A stretch of 8,395 nt of DNA from Woeseiaceae bacterium (GCA_022615525.1 JAKEGN010000287.1:1-8395), one strand, 5' to 3'; positions 1 to 6,361 are shown, counted from the stretch's first letter. Notes: generated by a model not told the origin, from the letters alone. Numbers and translations: made by a program.

Positions 1-62
1 CTGAGCGCGAGGGGGGGCAGCGCTTCGGGGCGGATCTGAGCGACCACTTCTGTGGCCGCCAA
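1..62 (-). CDS. Possible 5' end of an unidentified gene (partial)
   Basis: After the TetR gene stops, one minus-strand frame stays open from a TTG at 60-62 to the window edge. It would encode about 20 residues beginning M-A-A-T-E-V-V-A-Q-I-R-P. An in-frame TGA lies directly upstream of the TTG, so the gene would have to start there or inside the window edge. Support is compositional: about 80% of third codon positions are G or C, higher than in the competing frame read from the ATT at 61-63. Against it, no Shine-Dalgarno sequence is visible before the TTG. The 25-bp gap after the TetR stop would fit co-transcription. The fragment is too short to identify, and it could be non-coding. Confidence 0.25.
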   Translation of the reverse strand, partial: MAATEVVAQIRPEALPPLAL

Positions 63-87
63 TCAGATGGCTGTCGTGCAGCAGCTG

Positions 88-795
88 TTACGCCGGCTCG
101 ACCTGCGACGGCATCTCGCCCGGCAGGAAAATCCTGATGATCATGTCGGCCAGTTCATCGACGGCGCCAAGAGCCTCGAGATCGACGTCGCTCGTGCCCC
201 TGATCTCCTGGGCCAGGGCAAGCAGTCCACCGGACGAGACGCGAATCATATTGAACAGGAGCGCCGGATCGCCCTTGGGTGCGACGCCGAGCTCCTGCAG
301 CTCGGCGATATGAACGACGGCAGCTTCATACAGCGGCCGGAGGTGCGTGTCGGTCAGCCAGTCCAGCCGGCTGCTGGAGAAACTGGCTTCCTGGACGATG
401 ACCTTGTGCAGCGCCGGCTGTTTCGCCGCGTAGTGTACGTACGTACGTATCATCGCAGCCATCCGCGTCTTGGCGCACTTATCGGCGTTGCGCTCCAGCG
501 CTTGCCGGAGTTCCGCGTTGAAGCGCCGGAATACCCGGTCGGCGGCCGCCCGCCAGAGCTCTTCCTTGTTACGGAAATGGTAGGTGATCAGCGGGTGGTG
601 CACCCCGGCTCGTTCGGCAATGTCGCGAGTCGATGTCCCCTTGAACCCGTTTTCCGAGAATGCCTGCAGGGCAGCTTCGAGCAGTTTCTCCTGGGTCCTT
701 AAACTTCGTTTTTGTTGCTTGCGGGTTGCTTGACTGTCGTTTTTCTGCCGCGCGGCCGTCACACGCTCTCTCCACTTATGCGATTCTTCGCGCAC
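88..795 (-). CDS. TetR/AcrR-family transcriptional regulator
   Basis: This is a one-component DNA-binding regulator, normally a dimeric repressor released by a small ligand. From the GTG at 795 it has 235 residues. A basic, Gln-rich leader covers roughly residues 1-33. The TetR_N helix-turn-helix covers about 34-81, with the typical order T-S-T-R-D-I-A-E-R-A-G-V followed by the recognition helix ending in Y-H-F and K-E-E-L-W. Residues 85-225 form the helical ligand-binding and dimerisation half, which is variable and gives no clue to the ligand. An internal GTG at 762 (codon 12) has a GGAGAGAG run just upstream with good spacing, whereas the GTG at 795 has none, so the real protein may be 224 residues. 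The gene lies 89 bp downstream of the receiver/TonB gene on the same strand, but a GC-rich hairpin lies between them. Family assignment is firm; target genes are unknown. Confidence 0.9.
   Translation of the reverse strand: MREESHKWRERVTAARQKNDSQATRKQQKRSLRTQEKLLEAALQAFSENGFKGTSTRDIAERAGVHHPLITYHFRNKEELWRAAADRVFRRFNAELRQALERNADKCAKTRMAAMIRTYVHYAAKQPALHKVIVQEASFSSSRLDWLTDTHLRPLYEAAVVHIAELQELGVAPKGDPALLFNMIRVSSGGLLALAQEIRGTSDVDLEALGAVDELADMIIRIFLPGEMPSQVEPA
436..449. repeat. TACG tetranucleotide repeat inside the TetR gene
   Basis: Three and a half copies of the 4-bp unit TACG make a perfectly palindromic 14-bp run within the ligand-binding half of the regulator. It encodes the end of an I-R-T-Y-V-H stretch. 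Because the unit is not a multiple of three, gain or loss of one copy would shift the frame. The copy number is low, so chance is a fair explanation. Confidence 0.6.
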
Positions 796-811
796 AAGAG
801 TATCCCGATTG

Positions 812-824
812 GGACAATTGGTCC
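812..824. promoter_or_regulatory. Possible operator upstream of the TetR gene
   Basis: The arms GGAC and GTCC flank a CAATTG core, giving a 13-bp near-palindrome in the 89-bp gap upstream of the TetR start. TetR-family repressors commonly bind such dyads next to their own promoters. The element lies about 17-29 bp upstream of the GTG at 795 and 50-62 bp upstream of the better-supported GTG at 762. A weak -10-like GATACT occurs on the minus strand just before the upstream GTG, which would favour the downstream start. This is inference from symmetry and position only. Confidence 0.25.
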
Positions 825-847
825 ACCTCGGTCGGATTTATTGGATG

Positions 848-865
848 GCCGGCCCATCGGCCGGC
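848..865 (-). terminator. GC-rich hairpin after the receiver/TonB gene
   Basis: A perfect 7-bp stem, GCCGGCC paired with GGCCGGC, with a 4-nt loop sits 19 bp past the TAA of the receiver/TonB gene (stop at 885-887). The strength and placement suit a transcription terminator or a 3'-end stabilising hairpin. No uridine run follows on the minus strand (the next bases are CATCCAATAA), so it is not a textbook intrinsic terminator and some transcription may pass into the TetR gene. Confidence 0.45.
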
Positions 866-884
866 GTGGGACGGGGCAGCCGGA

Positions 885-3800
885 TTATTCCTGCAGCTCG
901 AAAGCCATGCGTACCGCAGTGCGTTTTTCCACTGCAGCCCCGTTCTCGATGACGGGCTCGAATTGCCATTGCGAAACCGCCTCGATTGCCGCCTCGTTGA
1001 ATGTCGACGCGGGCTGGGCCGACTGCACGACGACGTTATAGACGTTGCCGTCACGACCGATGGTCATCACAAGATCGACAAATCCCGTGACTCCGCGGCG
1101 CATCGCGTTACGCGGGTACTTGGGGGATACGTAGTGAATACGCGTCAGGGTGCTGACGCTGACCATGGCAGGCTCTTGTGCAGCACCAACGTTGCCGCCG
1201 GGAAGGCCTGTACTGGAAGTAGCGCCGGCCGATGAGGCGGCCGCGATAGTCTGTGGCTCTGCCGGTGCCTGCTCCGGGTCCGTGGCGCTTTGCGCTGCCG
1301 GGTCGGCTGCGGAGGCCGTCGATCCGCCACCGTCTGCGGTCTGCGGCGAAACATCGACTGCCGCGGGCGCAGTCTGCACCACGCCGGCAACCGACTCGCC
1401 ACCGGCCTCCAGCCCGGACGGTGCCGTGGCAGCTGCGGCCACGGCGGCCGCGGCAATCGCCTGGCGCCGTGTCTCGTCCTGCCGTTGCTTCTCGGCGATA
1501 CGCTCCGCCTCGGCAGCGCGTTTTGCCGCTGCCTGGCGTTCGAGTTCAGCCTGCCGTTCGAGTTCGGCCTGCCTTGCGGCCTCGGCCTGCCTCTCGATTT
1601 CGGCCTGCCGTTCTCTTTCGGCGCGCAGTGCGGCATCGGCTTGCGCCTGCCTTGCGTTCTGCAACGCGAGGGTCGACGCGGCCAGCTCGCTGTTGCCCGG
1701 GTCGAGCTCGCGCGCGTCGCCAATCAGTTCGGCAGCCTGGACTAGCTCGCCTTTGTCGATAGCCGCGCGTGCTTTCAGCACCAGTTGGCTTGCCACGAGG
1801 ACGAGTCCCTGCTGCGCGGCCGTGTTGGCTGCGTCGCTGCTCAGGGCGAGTTCATAGTAATAGCGGGCATTGTCGTTGGCAGGAGTTGTGAGATTACCTT
1901 CATCGAGGCGCATGGCAGCCAGCGCGAGGACTTCATCGATTCTTTGCTCGCTGCGCGAACGGGCGAGTTCCTCGGCCAGCAAGTCGGCCTCCGACAAATC
2001 GGGCACGGCGATGGATTGCGCGGCAGCAATGTGCGTCGCTGCGTCTTCGAAACGCTTCTCCCGAATCGCGGCGCGCGCGTTATCCAGGGCACTGCGATAC
2101 TGCAGTTGTGAGAGTTGCGCATCGAGGAACGACAGGCGAGGGTTGTCCGGGGTCGCCATACGTACCATGCCGATGGCGTCCTCGGCGTCCGGCGAATTTC
2201 CTGCGAGCAGCGCCGATTCGGCCATGCCGAGCACGATGTTCACGATGTCTGCCAGCTCGCTGGCAATGACGACGTCGCCGGGAGCTGCATCGCGCGCGGC
2301 GGCATAGAGTTCCAGGGCGCTGCTGCCTCGAGGCTGGATGATTTCGCCGGCGTCGCGTGCAATTCTCGCCTCGTCAAGCAGGTCCGCATAGCTTGGCGTC
2401 GCAAGCGTTGCCGACCGCACGGTCGAGGCCGGCTGCGGCGGCACCTCTGATTCAACGATGCGTGCGACCGGTCCCCTTGTCTTTCCGGGCTCTTCCGTCG
2501 CCGCGCCCGTCGTTGCGACGTCTTCCGGGTCGGGACCGGAGAACATCCACAGGCCGACTATCAGAAGCAGGACGACGACGGCACCGCTGGCAAGGAACTT
2601 CGGCGCGGAGAGCCTGGACAACAAACCAGGTGAAACTGCTGCGGGCGGGGTTGTTGGTGTGACTGCCGGTGGCGCTTCGTCCCTGGCTCTCTTCAGTCCG
2701 CCGGCCAGCGATTTGCCGATGCTGGCCGCGAGGCCCGTTACCGTTTCAGTGAAACTGCTGTCATTGGCGAACGCGTCGTCGAGTCCCGCGCTGATCGGAG
2801 AAGCTGAGATCGTTGGTGTCTTTCGCTGCGGCCTGGCCGTGGCAGCCTGCCGTGCAGGTTGCGCAGGCGGTCTTGCCGCCGGTTTCTTCTGCTCGAGTCG
2901 CGGCTCCGGATTGGCTTTGATTTCCGGTCCTCGTTTGACCTCGGGCTTCGGAGCGGGCTTCGAATCCAGCCTCGGATTGGGCCTCGACTCGGGCCTCGGA
3001 TTGGGCTTCGACTCGGCGGGCGCCCTGGCCTGGGGCCGGGGTGCCGGCACGGGTTTGGCAACCGGCGCCACGGGCGGCTTGCCCGGCACCGCCTTGAAAG
3101 CGGTTTCCGGTGCTTCGAGATGATGTTTGACCGAGGCCTCGATCGCCAGCCGGGCACGACCCGGCGAAACGGGCTTGAGCAGGAACCGGTACACATGACC
3201 ACGATTGATCAAATCCATCAGAAGCTCACCGTCATCGCGCCGGCCCGCGACTATGGCAACCAGTCGTGGTACGAACGAGCGCAATCGTTGGGTGAGAAGC
3301 TCGATGTTCGACCCGATCATTGCGGCGTCCGTGACCAGGACGCCGATCTTGTTGTCGTTGAACAGGGACTCTGCCTGAGACGGCGTAGCCGCATGCACGA
3401 CCTTGTGCAGTCCACGCGCCGAGTCCTTGACGGTCGCCAGGAATTCCTCGTCCTTGGTTAGCACAAGGATATCGATCCCCCGGCTGCCGAGATCGACGCC
3501 AAGCTGGATCTTCTGCGGCTTCAGCGCCGGCATCGTGCCGGTGCCATCGCTGATGATCGTCGCACCGTTCTCCGATGTCTCCATGACGATGTGTTCGCCC
3601 ATGGGCTCATCGACATTGGCCGCGGTATCGTTCGCAGATTCTGAAAGGGCAATCAGGCGCGCGTGCCGGGTCGCCGTGTCGATCAGGTTGCGCAGCGCTT
3701 CGGGCGTAATCTCGCCGCGCACGATCTGGAAGACTTCCTTGTCACCCACCAGCGCTTCCAGGCCGTCGCTTTGATCGCGGCCGGCGAGGAGAATTCCTAT

Positions 3801-4037
3801 GGTATCGGGCGAGCGCTTGCGAGCTTCGCGCAAGGCGTCGAGACCACTCATTCCTGGCAGGTCCTGGGCAGAGACGATGACATGTATCGGTGTTACGCCG
3901 AGTGTCGAAAGCGCTTCGGAGCCGGTGGTCGCACAATGCACCGAGTACCGATCGTTGAAGCCCTTACTCAATGTATCGAGTGTGCTCTGTTGGCTGTGCA
4001 ACAGCAGAACTTGCGTTTTGTAATACTCCAGCGCCAC
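885..4037 (-). CDS. Membrane-spanning protein with two receiver-like domains and a TonB C-terminal domain
   Basis: This 1050-residue protein has an unusual domain order. Residues 8-125 form a receiver-like domain in which A57 sits at the phospho-acceptor position and R107 replaces the usual Lys. Residues 187-306 form a second receiver-like domain that keeps D237 and K288 (in V-Y-R-F-L-L-K-P) but lacks the usual acidic pair (T194, K195). A Pro/Lys/Arg-rich linker with tandem repeats covers about 315-410. One hydrophobic helix at 482-500 is the only clear membrane segment, with K/R-rich sequence before it, predicting a cytoplasmic N-terminus and periplasmic C-terminus. Residues 548-800 look like TPR-type helical repeats, 795-860 are a repetitive coiled coil, 861-960 an Ala/Ser/Thr-rich linker, and 962-1048 a TonB_C domain with Y974-P975 and W1024-Q-F-E-P. 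The GTG start is fixed by an AGGAGGGT ribosome binding site. Ordinary TonB is far shorter, has its membrane helix at the N-terminus and works with ExbB/ExbD; neither partner gene is in the window. Domain calls are good; function is unknown. Confidence 0.88.
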   Translation of the reverse strand: MALEYYKTQVLLLHSQQSTLDTLSKGFNDRYSVHCATTGSEALSTLGVTPIHVIVSAQDLPGMSGLDALREARKRSPDTIGILLAGRDQSDGLEALVGDKEVFQIVRGEITPEALRNLIDTATRHARLIALSESANDTAANVDEPMGEHIVMETSENGATIISDGTGTMPALKPQKIQLGVDLGSRGIDILVLTKDEEFLATVKDSARGLHKVVHAATPSQAESLFNDNKIGVLVTDAAMIGSNIELLTQRLRSFVPRLVAIVAGRRDDGELLMDLINRGHVYRFLLKPVSPGRARLAIEASVKHHLEAPETAFKAVPGKPPVAPVAKPVPAPRPQARAPAESKPNPRPESRPNPRLDSKPAPKPEVKRGPEIKANPEPRLEQKKPAARPPAQPARQAATARPQRKTPTISASPISAGLDDAFANDSSFTETVTGLAASIGKSLAGGLKRARDEAPPAVTPTTPPAAVSPGLLSRLSAPKFLASGAVVVLLLIVGLWMFSGPDPEDVATTGAATEEPGKTRGPVARIVESEVPPQPASTVRSATLATPSYADLLDEARIARDAGEIIQPRGSSALELYAAARDAAPGDVVIASELADIVNIVLGMAESALLAGNSPDAEDAIGMVRMATPDNPRLSFLDAQLSQLQYRSALDNARAAIREKRFEDAATHIAAAQSIAVPDLSEADLLAEELARSRSEQRIDEVLALAAMRLDEGNLTTPANDNARYYYELALSSDAANTAAQQGLVLVASQLVLKARAAIDKGELVQAAELIGDARELDPGNSELAASTLALQNARQAQADAALRAERERQAEIERQAEAARQAELERQAELERQAAAKRAAEAERIAEKQRQDETRRQAIAAAAVAAAATAPSGLEAGGESVAGVVQTAPAAVDVSPQTADGGGSTASAADPAAQSATDPEQAPAEPQTIAAASSAGATSSTGLPGGNVGAAQEPAMVSVSTLTRIHYVSPKYPRNAMRRGVTGFVDLVMTIGRDGNVYNVVVQSAQPASTFNEAAIEAVSQWQFEPVIENGAAVEKRTAVRMAFELQE
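1531..1620 (-). repeat. Five tandem 18-bp repeats encoding a hexapeptide coiled coil
   Basis: Five consecutive 18-bp units, each beginning GCCTG on the plus strand, lie in register without gaps. They encode five copies of a hexapeptide of the form E-x-E/A-R-Q-A at about residues 807-836. The flanking sequence (A-A-K-R-A-A-E-A-E-R) continues the Ala/Glu/Arg/Gln bias. Comparable segments occur in TolA and in long TonB-like proteins, where they act as rigid periplasmic spacers. Copy number could vary in frame between strains. Confidence 0.8.
2969..3016 (-). repeat. 24-bp tandem repeat in the proline-rich linker
   Basis: Two adjacent 24-bp copies (2969-2992 and 2993-3016) differ at one base (C to T). 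A degenerate partial copy precedes them at about 2944-2968. They encode an octapeptide of the type S-K/R-P-N-P-R-x-E/D within the 315-410 linker. The linker continues with similar Pro-Lys/Arg motifs outside the DNA repeat. It lies on the cytoplasmic side of the predicted membrane helix, not in the periplasm as in classical TonB. Confidence 0.75.
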
Positions 4038-4040
4038 TTC

Positions 4041-4048
4041 ACCCTCCT
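4041..4048 (-). promoter_or_regulatory. Strong ribosome binding site of the receiver/TonB gene
   Basis: On the minus strand AGGAGGGT ends a few bases before the GTG at 4035-4037. Complementarity to the 16S anti-Shine-Dalgarno sequence and spacing are both near ideal. This decides the GTG start and suggests efficient translation. None of the other genes in the window has so clear a site. Confidence 0.8.
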
Positions 4049-4094
4049 GGGTGATTTATGTCCAATCGCGATCCAGACCGGTGCGTTGAACGAG

Positions 4095-4124
4095 TATATA
4101 GGCGGTGGTTCGGGTATTTGTCGC
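4095..4124 (-). promoter_or_regulatory. Candidate sigma-70 promoter for the receiver/TonB gene
   Basis: Reading the minus strand, GCGACA (4119-4124) could serve as the -35 box and TATATA (4095-4100) as the -10 box, 18 bp apart. An overlapping TATACT is an alternative -10. Transcription would begin near 4088, leaving a leader of about 50 nt before the GTG. The -10 is good and the -35 mediocre, which would fit a promoter that needs an activator. The dyad at 4139-4172 lies just upstream. Confidence 0.4.
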
Positions 4125-4138
4125 CAGACTCCGACAAG

Positions 4139-4172
4139 ATTATGAATCTGTGACGGGTCGCACAGTCATAAT
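4139..4172. promoter_or_regulatory. Long interrupted dyad upstream of the receiver/TonB promoter
   Basis: Outer arms ATTATGA (4139-4145) and TCATAAT (4166-4172) and inner arms CTGTG (4148-4152) and CACAG (4161-4165) are complementary. Only a 2-nt bulge on one side and an 8-nt centre interrupt the pairing. The core TGTGA-N6-GCACA (4149-4164) differs at one base from the CRP-family consensus TGTGA-N6-TCACA. Its centre is about 70 bp upstream of the predicted start, close to the -71.5 position used by class I CRP-dependent promoters. As RNA it could instead fold into a 12-bp stem in the thrS 3' region, although no U-tract follows. The symmetry is seen directly; the role is inference. Confidence 0.4.
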
Positions 4173-4266
4173 GCAGGTAGCGTCACGTTTGGTCGCAGTT
4201 GAAGCGCTGCGCGTGGAGATTGGAAAGGGAAAATCAGCACGCAATTTGCCGGCTGGCGGAATCAGC

Positions 4267-4283
4267 GCATCGGTGACAGATGC
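4267..4283. repeat. Small inverted repeat downstream of thrS
   Basis: GCATC and GATGC flank a 7-nt loop about 60 bp past the thrS stop, next to the larger nested structure at 4296-4339. Alone it is weak, and no U-rich tail follows on either strand. It may be part of a compound 3' structure of the thrS transcript or may be chance. The rest of the 4038-4341 gap shows no convincing small gene. Confidence 0.25.
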
Positions 4284-4295
4284 AACCGTCGGCCG

Positions 4296-4339
4296 GGTCC
4301 CGCAAGTACCGCAAAGGGTGGAGGATTTGCCGCGGGACC
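4296..4339 (-). terminator. Nested stem-loop directly after the thrS stop codon
   Basis: An outer 8-bp perfect stem (GGTCCCGC at 4296-4303 with GCGGGACC at 4332-4339) encloses an inner 5-bp stem (GCAAA at 4311-4315 with TTTGC at 4326-4330) around a 10-nt loop. The structure begins 2 bp after the TGA of thrS (4342-4344). The position suits termination or protection of the mRNA end. No uridine tract follows, so intrinsic termination is not assured. Whatever its mechanism, it marks the end of the thrS unit, and no infC follows. Confidence 0.4.
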
Positions 4340-4341
4340 GG

Positions 4342-6264
4342 TCAGGCCGCGCGGCCCCGATGGCGGATTTCCTCGCTGAGTTGCTCTATGGCCTGGCCGA
4401 GTTTCACGACTTGCTGCTGCTTCGAACCCAGGCGGCGCAATGCAACGGTCCTGTCTTCGACTTCGCGCTGCCCGACGGCCATGAGCACCGGAACTTTCGC
4501 GACGCTGTGTTCGCGCACCTTGTAGGAAATCTTTTCATTGCGAAGGTCTGCATCCGCATTGATTCCCGCGTTCCTGAGTTGCGAAACGATGTCGCGCGCA
4601 TAGTCGTCGGCATCGGACGTTATGGTCAGGACCTTGGCCTGGGTCGGTGCCAGCCACAAAGGCAGATTGCCCGCGTGATGTTCCAGCAGGATGCCGATAA
4701 ACCGCTCCAGTGAACCGAATATCGCGCGATGCAACATCACCGGCGTGTGCCGTTGCCCGTCTTCACCGACATACACAGCCCCGAGGCGCTTTGGCAGATT
4801 GAGATCGACCTGGTGCGTGCCGCATTGCCAGTCGCGCCCGATCGCGTCGCGCAATACGAATTCCAGCTTCGGCCCGTAAAACGCTCCCTCGCCGGGGTTG
4901 TAACTGTAGTCCAGTCCGGCCGATTGCAGGCCGGCCTTCAGCGCGGCTTCCGCCTGGTCCCATACGGCGTCGTCGCCAACTCGCACCGGCGGCCGGTCCG
5001 CAAACTTGATCAGGACGTCGTCGAAACCGAAGTCCCGGTAAATGCCCAGGATCTGGTTACAGACGGCCACCGTTTCACTGCTGATCTGTTCCGGCGTACA
5101 GAAAATGTGTGCGTCGTCCTGCGTGAATGCGCGCACCCGCAACATGCCGTGCAGCGCGCCCGACGGCTCATAGCGATGTACCTTGCCGAATTCGCACAGG
5201 CGGTACGGCAGCTCGCGATAACTGGTGATGCCCTGTTTGAAAATCTGGATATGGCCCGGGCAATTCATCGGCTTGATTGCGAAGTTTCGACCGTCCACCG
5301 TTTCCGTCGTGAACATGTTCTGGCCAAAGGACTCCCAGTGTCCCGACGCCTCCCACAGCGATCGGTCCATCAGCTCCGGCGTATTCACTTCCAGGTAGCC
5401 GGCTTCGTTCTGCTTCAGCCGCATGTATTCGATGAGATTCTGCAGCAGGCTCCATCCCTTCGGGTGCCAGAAGATCGCGCCCGGCGCTTCCTCCTGGAAA
5501 TGAAACAGGTCCATGATTTTGCCGAGACGCCGGTGGTCGCGTTTCTCGGCCTCCTCGATTTGCGTCAGGTATTGACGCAAATGCTTGTCGTTGGCCCACG
5601 CGGTGCCGTAGATGCGTTGCAACATTTCGTTGCGGGAATCACCTCGCCAGTACGCACCCGAAACCCGCAGCAACTTGAACGCATTGCCGAGGCGCCCGGT
5701 GGAAGGCAGGTGCGGGCCGCGACACAGGTCGACGAAATTTCCCTGGCGATACAGGGTCAACGTCTCGTCCGCGGGAATGGCCTCGATGATCTGCGCCTTG
5801 TACTCCTCACCGATTCCGCGGAAGAACGCGACGGCATCGTCGCGCTTCCAGACTTCCCTGACGATCGTCTCATTGCGTTCGACGATCTCCTTCATCCGTG
5901 CTTCGATGACATCGAGATCTTCCGGTGTAAACGGCTCCGAGCGGGCGAAGTCGTAATAGAACCCGTTCTCGATGGCCGGTCCTATGGTCACCTGCGTTTC
6001 AGGCCACAGCTCCTTGACCGCCTCTGCGAGAACGTGTGCGGCGTCGTGGCGCAACAACTCCAGGCCGCCGGGGGATTCTCGGGTCACGATTTCAATTGCC
6101 GCATCGCCGTCGATGGGCCGGGACAGGTCGCGCAGCTCGCCGTTGACGCGAATGGCAACGGCATCGCGAGCGAGGCTCTTGCCGATGGACTCGGCGACTT
6201 CCAGTCCGGTTGTGCCGGCAGCAAATTGCCGCTCGGATCCATCGGGCAGTCGAATGATTGGCAT
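4342..6264 (-). CDS. thrS: Threonine--tRNA ligase
   Basis: This class II synthetase charges tRNA-Thr with threonine in the cytoplasm, using ATP. The 640 residues match the usual length (E. coli 642). The TGS domain is at about 1-61. The editing domain that removes mischarged serine follows, with H73 and H77 of the HxxxH motif and D179, C181 and H185 further on. The catalytic core covers roughly 245-535, with the zinc ligands C335 (M-N-C-P-G-H), H386 (D-D-A-H-I-F) and H512 (M-L-H-R-A), each one residue beyond its E. coli equivalent. The anticodon-binding domain is about 538-635. No key residue is missing. The ATG at 6264 gives the standard M-P-I-I-R start, though only a weak Shine-Dalgarno sequence precedes it. 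The gene is divergent from zur. It is not followed by infC-rpmI-rplT as in E. coli, and the predicted leader of about 33 nt is too short for the E. coli-type autoregulatory operator. Confidence 0.98.
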   Translation of the reverse strand: MPIIRLPDGSERQFAAGTTGLEVAESIGKSLARDAVAIRVNGELRDLSRPIDGDAAIEIVTRESPGGLELLRHDAAHVLAEAVKELWPETQVTIGPAIENGFYYDFARSEPFTPEDLDVIEARMKEIVERNETIVREVWKRDDAVAFFRGIGEEYKAQIIEAIPADETLTLYRQGNFVDLCRGPHLPSTGRLGNAFKLLRVSGAYWRGDSRNEMLQRIYGTAWANDKHLRQYLTQIEEAEKRDHRRLGKIMDLFHFQEEAPGAIFWHPKGWSLLQNLIEYMRLKQNEAGYLEVNTPELMDRSLWEASGHWESFGQNMFTTETVDGRNFAIKPMNCPGHIQIFKQGITSYRELPYRLCEFGKVHRYEPSGALHGMLRVRAFTQDDAHIFCTPEQISSETVAVCNQILGIYRDFGFDDVLIKFADRPPVRVGDDAVWDQAEAALKAGLQSAGLDYSYNPGEGAFYGPKLEFVLRDAIGRDWQCGTHQVDLNLPKRLGAVYVGEDGQRHTPVMLHRAIFGSLERFIGILLEHHAGNLPLWLAPTQAKVLTITSDADDYARDIVSQLRNAGINADADLRNEKISYKVREHSVAKVPVLMAVGQREVEDRTVALRRLGSKQQQVVKLGQAIEQLSEEIRHRGRAA

Positions 6265-6303
6265 AAACAGGATTTCAGGCTTCAGGTGCGATCAAGGCGC
6301 GCT

Positions 6304-6331
6304 ATTGTACCGAAACCCTGTTCCCTGCCAA
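6304..6331 (-). promoter_or_regulatory. Sigma-70 promoter for thrS
   Basis: On the minus strand TTGGCA (6326-6331, 5 of 6 matches to TTGACA) and TACAAT (6304-6309, 5 of 6 matches to TATAAT) are separated by 16 bp. Transcription would start near 6297, giving a leader of about 33 nt before the thrS ATG. This is the best promoter-like match in the window, as expected for a housekeeping gene. Confidence 0.6.
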
Positions 6332-6361
6332 TCAATTGCCCTGTGGCCCGGCCCCGGCTGC

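Noticed and set aside
52..702. Plus-strand open frame of 216 codons opposite the TetR gene
   Set aside because: The minus strand carries a clear TetR helix-turn-helix; this frame is its shadow.
1531..1620. CRISPR-like array
   Set aside because: The repeats are contiguous 18-bp units without spacers and lie inside a coding frame.
1150..1857. Several long frames over the repeat region of the receiver/TonB gene
   Set aside because: They are low-complexity Ala/Ser- or Arg-rich translations of the repetitive coiled-coil DNA in wrong frames.
4105..4713. Plus-strand open frame covering the thrS 3' gap
   Set aside because: Two thirds of it is antisense to thrS, the remainder crosses hairpins and the dyad, and it has no motif or ribosome binding site.
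6265..6300. E. coli-type thrS translational operator
   Set aside because: The predicted leader is about 33 nt and has no tRNA-like stem-loops.
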